Positions 24,091 through 35,000 of a stretch of 49,873 nucleotides of DNA are shown here, piece by piece (position 1 is the first letter of the stretch; each line of letters begins with the position of its first letter). The translations under genes and the position numbers were made by a program. Source of the stretch: an uncultured Saprospiraceae bacterium (GTDB lineage Bacteria > Bacteroidota > Bacteroidia > Chitinophagales > Saprospiraceae); contig CALKJD010000098.1 in the NCBI GenBank assembly GCA_937995755.1, positions 1 through 49,873 of the forward strand, in the 5' to 3' direction. The notes under the pieces were generated by a model. It was not told the origin of the DNA, made no database searches, and saw nothing but the letters and a program-made list of their open reading frames with translations.

Positions 24091-26922
24091 TTATCTACTT
24101 AAGAACATATTTCTTTGACTCTCTAATTCTCTGAAGTAAGGGTCTTTTAGATCTTTTACAAATCTAATAGCCTCACCTGTAGACTTCATCTCTGGTCCTA
24201 AATTTTTATCTACGTTAGGGAATTTATCGAATGAGAATACTGGTACTTTTATAGCGTATCCTTCCAGTTTTCTCTCTACCGTAAAGTCTTTTAATTTATT
24301 CGCTCCGATCATTACTTTAGTAGCAATGTTGAGGAATGGCACTTGGTATGCTTTAGCGATAAATGGTGTAGTACGTGATGCTCTTGGATTGGCCTCGATT
24401 ACATATACCTGCTCTACACCGTCTGCATCAGTCTTTATCGCAAACTGGATATTGATCAGACCTTTGATCTTTAGTGCATGAGCCAGCTTGATCGTGTACT
24501 CTTTCATTTTAGCTAATGCATCTTCACCAAGGCTATAAGTAGGTAGCATAGCCGAACTATCACCAGAGTGTACTCCTGCAGGTTCTATATGCTCCATAAT
24601 ACCCATGATCATCACATCATCACCATCACATATTGCATCCACTTCAGCCTCTCTTGCTCTTTCTAAGAATTGATCCACGAGTACTTGATTATCAGGCATG
24701 TGTTTAAATATACTGAGTACATGTCTTTCAAGTTCTTCATCATTGAGGACGATACGCATACGCTGACCACCTAGTACATATGAAGGTCTTACAAGTACAG
24801 GATAAGTAACCTCATTTGCTACTCTTATCGCTTCATCAACATCCGTTGCTACTCCAAAATCTGGATAAGGTATACCCAACTCTTTAAGCATATTAGAAAA
24901 TCTTCCTCTATCTTCAGCTAAATCCAATGCATCAAAGCTAGATCCCAGTATTTTGATACCGTGATCTTTTAGTTTTTCTGCAAGCTTAAGTGCAGTCTGA
25001 CCACCTAGCTGTACGATGACACCCTCAGGTTTTTCTAATTCGATAATCTCTAGTAAGTGTTCCCAGAATACTGGCTCAAAATATAATTTATCCGCTACAT
25101 CAAAATCAGTAGAAACCGTCTCTGGATTACAATTGACCATGATCGCTTCATACCCTGATTCTTTGATGGCCATTAAGCCATGTACGCAGCAGTAGTCAAA
25201 CTCAATACCTTGACCAATACGATTAGGTCCTGATCCAAGTACAATTATTTTTTTCTTGTCCGATGAGATACTTTCGTTCTCTGTATCGAATGTAGAGTAA
25301 AAATAAGGCGTCTGTGCTTCAAATTCTGCTGCACAAGTATCTACCATTTTATATGTTCGGATAATACCAAGTTTCTTACGTTGCTTAGTCACAGGCTCTT
25401 CGTCTATTCTCATAAGCCAAGCGATCTGAGCATCTGAATACCCTACGGATTTTAACTCTCTGAAAAAATCTGCAGGAATATCTTCTGGCACATTATACCT
25501 CATGAGTTGATCTTCGTACTTCACCAGTCTCTTGATCTGCTCTAGATACCATCTGTCGATTTTTGTCAATTTGAATATTGTATTGACAGGAACTCCTAAT
25601 CTAAGCGCATCTTTTACCCTATATATCCTGTCATCACTAGGTACTTCTAGTCTCTTTAGGATGTCTTCTGTACGTATCCATTCTTTCTTATCAGCACCTA
25701 GTCCACTTCTGCCATTCTCTTGAGATTGACATGCTTTCTGTAATGCTTCGAGGAAAGTGCGACCAATAGCCATGACTTCACCTACAGATTTCATTTGTAG
25801 ACCCAGAGTATGTTCAGAACCATAGAATTTATCAAAATTCCATCTAGGCATCTTTACGATTACATAATCTAATGTAGGTTCAAAGTATGCTGAAGTTGTT
25901 TTTGTTATTTGGTTTTTGAGCTCGTCTAGATTATATCCGATTGCTAGCTTCGCCGCTATCTTTGCAATAGGATACCCAGTAGCTTTACTAGCTAATGCGG
26001 ACGATCTAGATACACGTGGATTGATCTCGATACACATCAGTTTTTCGGTCTCAGGATCTTGAGCAAACTGTACATTACAGCCACCTGCAAAATTACCCAT
26101 AGATCTCATGAGCTGGATAGCATCATTACGCATCTTTTGGTAGCAAGTATCTGAGAGTGTCATAGCTGGAGCTACAGTAATACTATCTCCAGTGTGAATT
26201 CCCATCGGATCTAGATTCTCTACCGTACATATGATTACCACATTGTCGTTGGCGTCACGGAGTAGCTCTAATTCATATTCTTTCCATCCAAGCACCGCCT
26301 TTTCTACTAAGACTTCATGTGTTGGAGAAGCATTAAGCCCACGTCTTAGCGCTTCATCAAACTCTCCTTCAGTATGGCAAAATCCACCCCCAGTACCACC
26401 TAATGTATAAGATGGACGGATAACCAGTGGAAATCCAATCTTTTGAGCGGCATTTTTTCCTTCTAGAAAACTGTTAGCTATGAATGACGGTGCCACCCAT
26501 TGACCAAGCTTTACTACGTGTTCTTTAAACTTTTCACGATTTTCAGCTAATTCAATCGCATCGATATCGACACCGATCATCTTTACGCCAAATTCTTCCC
26601 AAAGACCTTGTTCTTGGGCTTCGATGGCTAGATTCAGAGCTGTCTGTCCACCCATGGTGGGTAATACAGCATCTATTTTTCTTTCTGTAAGTATCTGACG
26701 TAGACTTTCTACAGTAAGTGGCAGCAGATGTATATGGTCCGCCATTACTGGATCGGTCATTATAGTTGCTGGATTACTGTTGATAAGGCTCACTTCTATA
26801 CCTTCCTCCATCAGAGATCGAGAGGCTTGTGATCCAGAATAGTCAAATTCGCAGGCTTGTCCTATGACGATAGGTCCGCTACCTATAATTAGTACGGAAT
26901 TGATAGAATTATCTCTTGGCAT
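24091..26922 (-). CDS. carB: Carbamoyl-phosphate synthase large subunit, lacking the C-terminal regulatory domain
   Basis: A 943-residue CarB that makes carbamoyl phosphate from glutamine-derived ammonia, bicarbonate and two ATP for arginine and pyrimidine synthesis. Both ATP-grasp halves are present: the N-terminal half starts with LIIGSGPIVIGQACEFDYSG and has RPSYTLGGTGGGFC; the C-terminal half starts near VLGSGPNRIGQGIEFDYCC and has VRPSYVLGGQRMRIV. E. coli CarB has about 1073 residues; the missing part is the MGS-like allosteric domain, a reduction I recall for Bacteroidota. I start at the ATG at 26922 (MPRDNSINSV), not the TTG at 26958, because the promoter -7 element overlaps that TTG. 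carA is not in the window. Confidence 0.95.
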   Translation of the reverse strand: MPRDNSINSVLIIGSGPIVIGQACEFDYSGSQASRSLMEEGIEVSLINSNPATIMTDPVMADHIHLLPLTVESLRQILTERKIDAVLPTMGGQTALNLAIEAQEQGLWEEFGVKMIGVDIDAIELAENREKFKEHVVKLGQWVAPSFIANSFLEGKNAAQKIGFPLVIRPSYTLGGTGGGFCHTEGEFDEALRRGLNASPTHEVLVEKAVLGWKEYELELLRDANDNVVIICTVENLDPMGIHTGDSITVAPAMTLSDTCYQKMRNDAIQLMRSMGNFAGGCNVQFAQDPETEKLMCIEINPRVSRSSALASKATGYPIAKIAAKLAIGYNLDELKNQITKTTSAYFEPTLDYVIVKMPRWNFDKFYGSEHTLGLQMKSVGEVMAIGRTFLEALQKACQSQENGRSGLGADKKEWIRTEDILKRLEVPSDDRIYRVKDALRLGVPVNTIFKLTKIDRWYLEQIKRLVKYEDQLMRYNVPEDIPADFFRELKSVGYSDAQIAWLMRIDEEPVTKQRKKLGIIRTYKMVDTCAAEFEAQTPYFYSTFDTENESISSDKKKIIVLGSGPNRIGQGIEFDYCCVHGLMAIKESGYEAIMVNCNPETVSTDFDVADKLYFEPVFWEHLLEIIELEKPEGVIVQLGGQTALKLAEKLKDHGIKILGSSFDALDLAEDRGRFSNMLKELGIPYPDFGVATDVDEAIRVANEVTYPVLVRPSYVLGGQRMRIVLNDEELERHVLSIFKHMPDNQVLVDQFLERAREAEVDAICDGDDVMIMGIMEHIEPAGVHSGDSSAMLPTYSLGEDALAKMKEYTIKLAHALKIKGLINIQFAIKTDADGVEQVYVIEANPRASRTTPFIAKAYQVPFLNIATKVMIGANKLKDFTVERKLEGYAIKVPVFSFDKFPNVDKNLGPEMKSTGEAIRFVKDLKDPYFRELESQRNMFLSR

Positions 26923-26955
26923 TGTGGATAAGTTGATGTGACTCCAAAACGCTCG

Positions 26956-26963
26956 CAAATATA
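26956..26963 (-). promoter_or_regulatory. Bacteroidota -7 promoter element of carB
   Basis: The minus strand reads TATATTTG, a full match to TAnnTTTG. Transcription would begin about seven bases on, near 26949, leaving a leader of about 27 bases to the ATG at 26922. The element overlaps the alternative TTG start at 26958 and so argues against the longer reading frame. No convincing -33 TTG is seen. Confidence 0.55.
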
Positions 26964-27114
26964 ATCTCTATACCGATACTTGCGATATATTTTGTAAGAA
27001 TGATTTAACTTTCTTGATAAGACTTGATTTATCCTAAGTGGCTATTGGTCAATATGTTTGCATTCTACTTAGTTATTAACTAATTGATTTTGAATAGACG
27101 CCTGCAAAGCTAAT

Positions 27115-27139
27115 TGTCGCCTTCAACAACAAGGAGACA
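27115..27139. repeat. Imperfect inverted repeat between carB and the dehydrogenase gene
   Basis: TGTCGCCTT at 27115-27123 pairs with AAGGAGACA at 27131-27139 with one internal mismatch and a seven-base loop. It lies in the 320-base gap between carB (26922) and the dehydrogenase (27243), which otherwise holds the carB promoter and AT-rich sequence. It could be a hairpin in the dehydrogenase leader or an operator; nothing decides between them. Confidence 0.3.
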
Positions 27140-27242
27140 CTATTGCAAATATCATTTTATGTAATTGAATAAGCTGACACATCTATTACCTACACGAGAG
27201 CATCTAGCAGTATATTCGTTGTGAACAAAAAATGAAGAAGCA

Positions 27243-28184
27243 TTGAAAAAGGCATTAATTACAGATAGAGTACATCCGCGTCTAATTGAAGGATTAGAGG
27301 CGATGGGATACCATGTCGATTATAAACCTATGATTACACTAGCAGAAGTGCATGAGCAGGTAGCTTCTTATGCAGGTATAGTGATCAATAGTAAAGTGAA
27401 AATGCATAAGGAGTTGATTGATAAATCAGTTAACTTAAAATGGATAGCTAGATTAGGATCTGGGCTGGAGATTATAGATATACCATATGCCGAAAGTAAG
27501 GGTATAGCGGTAATGAATTCTCCTGAAGGCAATAGAAATGCTGTAGCAGAACATTGTTTAGGTATGTTACTCGCTTTATGTAATCATATGGTAAGGGCTG
27601 ATAGAGAGGTAAGAGAGTTTAAGTGGAATAGAGAGGCTAATAGAGGAATTGAGCTCGAAGGCAAGACATTGGGAATCATAGGATTTGGACAGATGGGCAG
27701 CGCTTTCGTGTCCAAAGTGTCATCTTGGGCACTTGATGTAATAGTTTATGATAAGTTTAAGCAGCTATCTTTCGATGAGCATCGTAATATTACTGCAGTA
27801 AGCGAAGCAGACGTCTGGTCAAAAGCAGATATCATTAGCGTCCACTTACCGTATAATGAAGACACGCATCACCTGATCAACAAAGCGAATATAGATCGAT
27901 GTAAAGATGGAGTCATTATAATCAACAGCTCAAGAGGAGCTATAGTACATACAGAGGATCTAGTAGAAGCGCTAGATACTGGCAAGGTTGGCGGAGCTTG
28001 TCTGGATGTGTACGAAAACGAAAAACCCAATACTTACACTAAACAAGAGAGGCAATTGTATTCAAAATTATATGCTATGGAGCATGTAATATTGAGTCCG
28101 CATGTAGCAGGATGGACGAAAGAGTCACTGTTTAAGATTGCTGATACCATAGTGACTAAAATAGATGTGTTGGAGCGGACTTGA
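27243..28184 (+). CDS. NAD-dependent D-2-hydroxyacid dehydrogenase (SerA-like)
   Basis: A 313-residue D-isomer-specific 2-hydroxyacid dehydrogenase. The NAD-binding motif is GKTLGIIGFGQMGSAF (GxGxxG, about 142-157). The catalytic Arg lies in INSSRGAIVHTEDLVEALDT (about 224-243), the Glu in LDVYENE, and the His in LSPHVAGW (about 289-296). D-3-phosphoglycerate dehydrogenase is one possible activity, glyoxylate/hydroxypyruvate reductase another. The start is TTG at 27243: an in-frame TGA lies at 27222 and no ATG occurs between, and the family N-terminus (MKK.LITD.VHP) begins here. A four-codon ATG frame (27232-27246) ends by overlapping this TTG, so start coupling is possible. Confidence 0.9.
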   Translation: MKKALITDRVHPRLIEGLEAMGYHVDYKPMITLAEVHEQVASYAGIVINSKVKMHKELIDKSVNLKWIARLGSGLEIIDIPYAESKGIAVMNSPEGNRNAVAEHCLGMLLALCNHMVRADREVREFKWNREANRGIELEGKTLGIIGFGQMGSAFVSKVSSWALDVIVYDKFKQLSFDEHRNITAVSEADVWSKADIISVHLPYNEDTHHLINKANIDRCKDGVIIINSSRGAIVHTEDLVEALDTGKVGGACLDVYENEKPNTYTKQERQLYSKLYAMEHVILSPHVAGWTKESLFKIADTIVTKIDVLERT

Positions 28185-28407
28185 CGCGCATTTTAATTTT
28201 GGTAAACCATTAGTATTTTATTAACATTGTGCGTTCGACGTATAGCTAATAGTGATTATAGATTTAAGTATATCGATAAAGCACTAAGAGTCAGCTAGTT
28301 CGAACCATATTGAACAACTATTTATATTATATTATATAACTGCAGATTTGTCAACTATTGGTGATTTGTAGTATATTTTTTACTTCTTATTCTAAATAAA
28401 GTAAAGC
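28185..28407. other. AT-rich 5' region of the TonB receptor trio
   Basis: This 223-base gap has no open frame. It is very AT-rich near 28320-28345 and must contain the promoter of the receptor gene at 28408. I see no clean TAnnTTTG element, no strong hairpin and no riboswitch-like conservation that I recognise. Confidence 0.5.
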
Positions 28408-31400
28408 ATGAAAAGAATCTTACTCCTTATGGGTGTCGTGGCTATGTTTACTAGCATGTCGATTGCCCAGACCTCATTACAGGGAAAAGTTACAGACGTT
28501 ACGTCTAATGAGCCAATACTTTTTGGTACGGTTGCGCTGATGAAAGATGGAAACATCGTGAAAGGTGTTGAGACGGATATTGATGGAAACTACTATTTTT
28601 CAGATATCAATCCTGGAACTTACGATGTGGAAGCTAGTTATGTAGGTTATACTGCCGCTAGACAAACTGGTGTAATCGTGAAAGCGGATAAGTCAAATAA
28701 ATTAAACCTTCAGATTGCTGAAGGTGTATTAGCTGACGAAATCGTAATTACTGAATACAAAGTACCTCTTATCGAATTTGATAATACAACTACAGGTGGT
28801 ACAGTTACTTCCGAAGATATCAAGTCGTTACCTACGAAAAGTGTAAATGCCATAGCAGCAACTACTGCAGGTATCGCATCACAAGATGGTGGTGATATAT
28901 CTATTAGAGGAGCAAGAGAAAGTGGTACAGTATACTATATAGATGGTGTAAGAGTAACTAACGCAGCACTTATTCCACAGTCAGAGATTTCTCAACTACA
29001 GGTAATTACGGGTGGTATAGAAGCTAAGTATGGTGATGTTACAGGAGGTTTGATTTCCCTTACAACTAAGGGACCTTCTCAACAATACTCTGGAGGATTC
29101 GAAGTGGAGACATCAGAACTTACAGATGCTTATGGATATAACCTACTAAGTGCCAATGTTTCTGGACCGCTCTTAAAAAGAGAAGATGGTCAATCTATTT
29201 TAGGTTTTAGATTTTCTGGACAATTTCTACAGGTAGACGATAATTCACCTTCTGCTGTTGGTGTGTACAGAGCATCCGAAGAAGATATTAGAGCTTTAGA
29301 GGCAGATCCATTATATTTTATTGGGACGACTCAAAGACCAAGTATCGAACAGTTTGATAATGCACAACTATTAGATGCAAGACCAAACAACCAGAATACT
29401 AATATAGATTTAACAGGTAAGTTAGATGCATTGATTACAGATAATATCGATGTTACTTTATCAGCATCTTATTATGATAGAAGTAATTACTTCGCACCTA
29501 GTACTGCATGGTCAATGTTTAACTGGCAGAATAATCCTGAGTTTAAGAGAAGTGGATATAGAGGAAGTTTCAGATTCCGTCATAAAATCGGACAACAAGG
29601 AAACGATCCAAGTCTAACAGATGAGGAAAAAGCAGAATTAGGTAATGCAACGTTTAGAAACTTATCATATGCTATTCAAATCGGTGTAGAGAAAGATAAG
29701 ACAGGAAACGAAGATATCAGATTTGAAGATAGATTGTTCGAATACGGATATTATGGTAACCAACCACGTGCTTGGCGTCCAGTAGGAAGTGCTATCTCTG
29801 ATACTTCTACATGGACTGGTGAAATGGTAGAAATTGGAAACCAATTTTTTGCACACCAAGGTTCAATAGATGAAGAAGAAGAATTTATTCCTGGATCTAT
29901 TAATCCAGTATTGGCTTCTTATAACACTATCAACGGTTTACCAGAAACTGAATTTCAGTCTTCTTTCGGTAACTTATATAGTAACGTAGGTAGTGTATAT
30001 AATACGTTCTCTAGATCAGAATTTGATGTTTATAATGGTAACGTAACTGTATCATTTGATCTTACTCCTGGTGGATCAGAAAGAGGAAGACATAATATCC
30101 AACTTGGATTAGCAGTAGAGCAAAGAATCAATAGAGCTTATAGTATTGCGCCAGTTGGATTGTGGACTGCGGCAAGAGTAAATGCTAATAACCATATAGC
30201 AGGTGTTAATACTGATGTTGAAGTTGGAACATTTTTCTCTCCAGAGCTCAATACAGAATTTATTCAATACCAAAATGCTGTTGAATTAAATGATGATTCT
30301 AAATTCTACAAATCAGTTAGAACTCTATTAAATGATACGGCAATCGAAGATTATGTGAACGTTGACGGTATCGACCCTAATTTGTTAACATTGGATATGT
30401 TCTCTGCAAGAGAGCTTAACGATGAAAGAATAGTAGGTTACTATGGATACGATTACACAGGAGAAAAACTAACTGGAGATATCACTTTTGAAGATTTCTT
30501 CACAAGTAGAGGAGCTGATGGATTAAGAGATTTCAAAATTGGTGCTAATAAGCCAATCTACGGATCTGCTTATATTCAAGATAAGTTTGCATATAAAGAT
30601 ATCATCTTTAAGATTGGTCTACGTATGGATTACTTCGATGCTAACACAAAAGTACTTAAGGATAACTATTCATTATATGACATCCAGACTAAAGATGAGT
30701 TCTTTGGTGCTGGTAATGGCCCTGCTTCTGTACCAGGAGATGCTAAAGTTTATGTAGCGGGTGAAGGATCGGATGAAGTAATAGCATTTAGAGATGGTGA
30801 TACTTGGTTACAACCTAACGGTACGGCTACAAGTCCAGCATTATTATTTGAAAGCGCAGTAACACCTGCTTATACAGCTGGTGAAAATTTAATAGAAATT
30901 AGAGAAGAAGGATTTGATGTAGATGGTTCTTTTGAGGATTATGCTCCACAGATTAATTGGATGCCAAGATTGGCTTTCTCTTTCCCTATTTCTGAGGATG
31001 CTGGTTTCTTTGCACACTATGATGTTCTTTACCAAAGACCTACATCTAACAATATCCAAACAGCACTTAATTACTTTAATCTTGGAGCGGGTAATCTTAT
31101 TAACAACCCTAACCTAAAGCCAGTACGTACTGTTGATTACGAAGTAGGATATAAGCAAAAATTAACTAACTCATCAGCGATGACATTATCTGCATATTAT
31201 AGAGAGCAGAGAGATATGATTCAAAGAAGAGTATTTAGTAATATTCCTTCACCGATCTTCGAATATGAAACATACGATAACTTAGATTTCGGTACAGTAA
31301 AAGGATTCTCATTTACTTATGATAGAAGAAGAGTAGGTAACATCAAACTTACTGCTACATATACATTGCAGTTTGCTGATGGATCAGGATCTGATGCTAA

Positions 31401-32001
31401 CTCTTCAGGAGGTCTTAACGCAAGAGGACCAATTAGAAACCTAATTCCACTTTCATACGATGAGAGACACAGAATTACTTCTACTATAGATTATAGATAT
31501 GGATCAGGCAAAAAGTACACAGGACCAAGAATTGGTGGTGTAGATATTTTTGCTAATACAGGTCTTAACCTTATAGTAAATGCTGTTTCGGGTAGACCAT
31601 ATACTAAGAGACAAAATGTACAGCAGTTTGGAGGTACAGGATTTGAAGGAGCAATCAACGGAGCTAGATTACCATGGAACGGAACTATAGATGCAAGATT
31701 AGATAAGTCATTCAATCTAAACACTGGAGGAGAAGGTGGAAGACCACTATACTTCAATGTTTATCTACGTATACAGAATCTACTGGATACTAAAAATGTA
31801 TACGGCGTGTACTCATTTACAGGATCAGAAGAAGATGATGGATATTTAATTTCTTCATTTGGACAGGATAGAATAGCACAAGTAACTGCTAATGGTCAAT
31901 CAGAAGAAGTATTCTTAGCACAATATAATTATAGACTCCTTCAGCCAGGATTTTACTCTTTGGCGAGAAGAATTTATATAGGAGCAACTGTTAATTTCTA
32001 A
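28408..32001 (+). CDS. TonB-dependent receptor with carboxypeptidase-like regulatory domain
   Basis: A 1197-residue outer-membrane receptor. A signal peptide ends at SMSIAQ (about 21). The carboxypeptidase-like domain (about 22-108) has GKVTDVTSNEPILFGTVALM and GNYYFSDINPGTYDVEASYV. The plug (about 125-225) has ISIRGARESGTVYYIDGVRV and GGIEAKYGDVTGGLISLTTK. The remaining 950 or so residues are beta-barrel with long loops and end in GATVNF, a terminal aromatic typical of outer-membrane barrels. There is no STN domain and no SusD partner. The next genes encode a 1418-residue secreted protein (52 bases on) and a PorV-like protein, which suggests a joint surface function. Arg is encoded nearly always by AGA, which may mean strong expression. 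Confidence 0.92.
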   Translation: MKRILLLMGVVAMFTSMSIAQTSLQGKVTDVTSNEPILFGTVALMKDGNIVKGVETDIDGNYYFSDINPGTYDVEASYVGYTAARQTGVIVKADKSNKLNLQIAEGVLADEIVITEYKVPLIEFDNTTTGGTVTSEDIKSLPTKSVNAIAATTAGIASQDGGDISIRGARESGTVYYIDGVRVTNAALIPQSEISQLQVITGGIEAKYGDVTGGLISLTTKGPSQQYSGGFEVETSELTDAYGYNLLSANVSGPLLKREDGQSILGFRFSGQFLQVDDNSPSAVGVYRASEEDIRALEADPLYFIGTTQRPSIEQFDNAQLLDARPNNQNTNIDLTGKLDALITDNIDVTLSASYYDRSNYFAPSTAWSMFNWQNNPEFKRSGYRGSFRFRHKIGQQGNDPSLTDEEKAELGNATFRNLSYAIQIGVEKDKTGNEDIRFEDRLFEYGYYGNQPRAWRPVGSAISDTSTWTGEMVEIGNQFFAHQGSIDEEEEFIPGSINPVLASYNTINGLPETEFQSSFGNLYSNVGSVYNTFSRSEFDVYNGNVTVSFDLTPGGSERGRHNIQLGLAVEQRINRAYSIAPVGLWTAARVNANNHIAGVNTDVEVGTFFSPELNTEFIQYQNAVELNDDSKFYKSVRTLLNDTAIEDYVNVDGIDPNLLTLDMFSARELNDERIVGYYGYDYTGEKLTGDITFEDFFTSRGADGLRDFKIGANKPIYGSAYIQDKFAYKDIIFKIGLRMDYFDANTKVLKDNYSLYDIQTKDEFFGAGNGPASVPGDAKVYVAGEGSDEVIAFRDGDTWLQPNGTATSPALLFESAVTPAYTAGENLIEIREEGFDVDGSFEDYAPQINWMPRLAFSFPISEDAGFFAHYDVLYQRPTSNNIQTALNYFNLGAGNLINNPNLKPVRTVDYEVGYKQKLTNSSAMTLSAYYREQRDMIQRRVFSNIPSPIFEYETYDNLDFGTVKGFSFTYDRRRVGNIKLTATYTLQFADGSGSDANSSGGLNARGPIRNLIPLSYDERHRITSTIDYRYGSGKKYTGPRIGGVDIFANTGLNLIVNAVSGRPYTKRQNVQQFGGTGFEGAINGARLPWNGTIDARLDKSFNLNTGGEGGRPLYFNVYLRIQNLLDTKNVYGVYSFTGSEEDDGYLISSFGQDRIAQVTANGQSEEVFLAQYNYRLLQPGFYSLARRIYIGATVNF

Positions 32002-32053
32002 TAGTCATAGACCAAATACGACTACTACATTAGATCATATTAAACATCAAAAG

Positions 32054-35000
32054 ATGAATTCAATTAAAAGTATAATTAGCATATGTGTCATGGTGGCGAT
32101 TGCCCAACTGGGATTGGCACACATTAACCCTAATCTAGCTCCAAAAGAGAATGGAGGAAGTGGTGTAGATTTCAATACTAGTCTAAGAGAAGATTGTTTG
32201 GAAGCAATCAATACGACTAATCTAAATATAAATAATGTTAGAGCATTACTACAGGTTGGTGGTGATGTATGGTGGGATCTAGATAATGGATCTTATATAG
32301 TGCCTAAGCAGGAGAGTAGAGCTGATGAAGTATCTGCTATCTTTTCTGGTTCAGTATGGGTTGGAGGATTAACTCCAAGTGGAAGTATCAAGCTTGCGGC
32401 TGGACCTAACGGTGCTTACTACCAAAGTCCAGGAGCAGTAGATTGGTATTCTGGACCACTAGATGTAGATGGTATCACTGATAAGCCAATTTGTGATGAC
32501 TGGAATACATTCTTTAAAGTAGATGGAGAAAGCGTTAGAAATGCTGTAAAGGCTTTTGATAAAAATCCATTAACTTTTGATTGCGAGGATGTACAAGATG
32601 ATGTAAAGTACTGGCCAGGAAAAAATAATCCTTTCTGGGGAGAAGAGTACGATTTTGAATTACCTGCTGATCAATCATTGGGTGCATTCTGGGATGAGCC
32701 AGGTGTTGATGGTAATGGTGATGGTGTTTACAATCCATGTGATGGTGATTTCCCAATCATTAACATAAGAGCTTGTGAACCAATAGATAGAGAAGCAGCT
32801 TTTGAGTTGATTCCGGATGAGATGACTTTCTGGATTTATAATGATAATGGTGGAGCTCACCGTATTTCATTTGCTACACCTATTCAGATGGAAGTTCAAG
32901 TGCAAGCATTTGCATATGCTACTAACGATGCAGTAAATGATATGACATTCAATAGGTATAAGTTGATCAATAAAGGGTCAGAGGATATCAGAGAAACATA
33001 CTTCGCAATGTGGGTTGATCCGGATTTAGGATGTTACCAAGATGATTATATCGGTTGTGATGTTGGAAGAAGTTTAGCATATGTATATAATGAAGATGCT
33101 GTAGATGGTATCGAAGGTGGTGAAACTTGTAATGGTGTCAATACTTACGGTACTAACGTTCCAATTCTGGGTATAGATTACTTTAGAGGACCAAGAGGAC
33201 CAAAGATCTACTGTAGAGATATGGATGGTAATATTCTTATGGAGCAAAATGAGGATGATCCGAATAAAATGGATACCATTTTCTGTGATCCTCCAATTGG
33301 ATCTGGAGATTTTGATACACTTTTAGAGATTGGGATGTCTGCATTCTCTTATATGAACAATTGTGGTGTAGGTAGTCCTGATGTTGCCACTTGTGATGCT
33401 AATCAAGCGATTGAATTTTATAATATCATGAAAGGTATTTGGTTAGATGGAACACCTGTAACAAGGGGTGGAGATGGATATAATATTGGAAGCATGGATA
33501 CAACTAGATATGTATTCCCTGATGATCCAAATGATGAAAGTGCAGATGCATGGTCTATGTGTACAGCTGACCTTCCATTTGGAGATAGACGTATGCTTCA
33601 AGTTACTGGACCATTGTTACTTCAGCCTCAAGCGACTAATGAGCTTATCGTAGGAGTAGTATTCGTGCCGGATGAAGAATCTTATCCTTGTCCTGATTTA
33701 TCAAGACTACGTACAGCAGATGATCTTGCACAATCTTTATTTGATAACTGTTTCAATATTACAGATGGTCCTGATGCTCCAGACATTTGTGGTATCGAAT
33801 TAGATCAAGAGATTATTATGACTTTGTTTAATCAAAGTACATCTAACAATTTTGAAGAATTATACCAAGAAGAAGATTTACTGATCGCTAATGATACACT
33901 TTCAAATGAGGCTAAACTCTATAAGTTTGAAGGATATCAAATCTATCAAGTAGTCAATGGTGGTATCTCACCATCAGAGTTAAATAATATAGATAAAGCA
34001 AGATTAGTATTCCAGACGGATTTGAAGAATGATGTTACAGAGTTATATAACTGGACATCATCAATTAGTCCTGTCGGTGATGGAGATATCATCTACACGC
34101 CTACAAGAAAAGTAGTGGGAGCTAATCAAGGAGTAAAGAAAACATTGAGTCTGACTGAAGATCAATTTGCTACAGGAGCTGACCCTAAGTTGGTTAATCA
34201 CGTAACATATTATTATACCGCAGTAGCTTATGGTTACAACGAATATGATGTTTTTCAAGCAAGTACTGGTGTTGGTCAACCAAGACCATATATCGAAGGT
34301 AGAGGTAATATTAAGACATATGCTTTTACTCCTAGACCAATCGTGTATGAAGAATTACTTTCTAAGTATGGTGATGTACCTTCTATTACAAGAACAGATG
34401 GTGTGGGTTCTGGTGTGAACTTCATCGATATGGAAGATGATATGTACGACAAGATACTTGAAGCAAGTGCTAATGGTAATGTAGTAGAAGGGGTAACATA
34501 CAAGGAAAATGCGGGTCCTGTTAATATTAAGATTTACAACCCTCTAGATGTAGTAGAAGGAAATTTCAGACTTGAGTTATTTGGTACCGAATTAGATGAA
34601 AACAATTCTACAAACTTCTTAGGTGAAGATACTAGATGGAGATTAACTAGTCTTGATGATGAAAATAATGTAATAGAATCTGATACGTTCATCAATATAG
34701 CTAGAGAGCAGATAGTCGATCAATATGGATTCTCTATTGAATTAAATCAAATAGCTGAACCAGGAGGTCAAATTGAAGTTAATAATGGTGCTGTCGGAAG
34801 TACGTTAGAATATGATGATGTAAATCAAGCTAATTGGTTGACTGCAATTCCGGATGGAGGACTTAGTGGAGGAGATAGACTTTTCGATTGGGTTGTTAAT
34901 TCTGATTCGAATGATCCAGACGATCAAGATCCGGAAGACGATCTTAAAGATGTAAGTAGTATCTTCTATCCTTTCACTATGACTAGATATGCAGCGCCAA

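Noticed and set aside
26923..26958. Longer carB start at TTG 26958 (12 extra residues)
   Set aside because: The consensus promoter -7 element overlaps this TTG, and the family N-terminus matches MPRDNSI at 26922.
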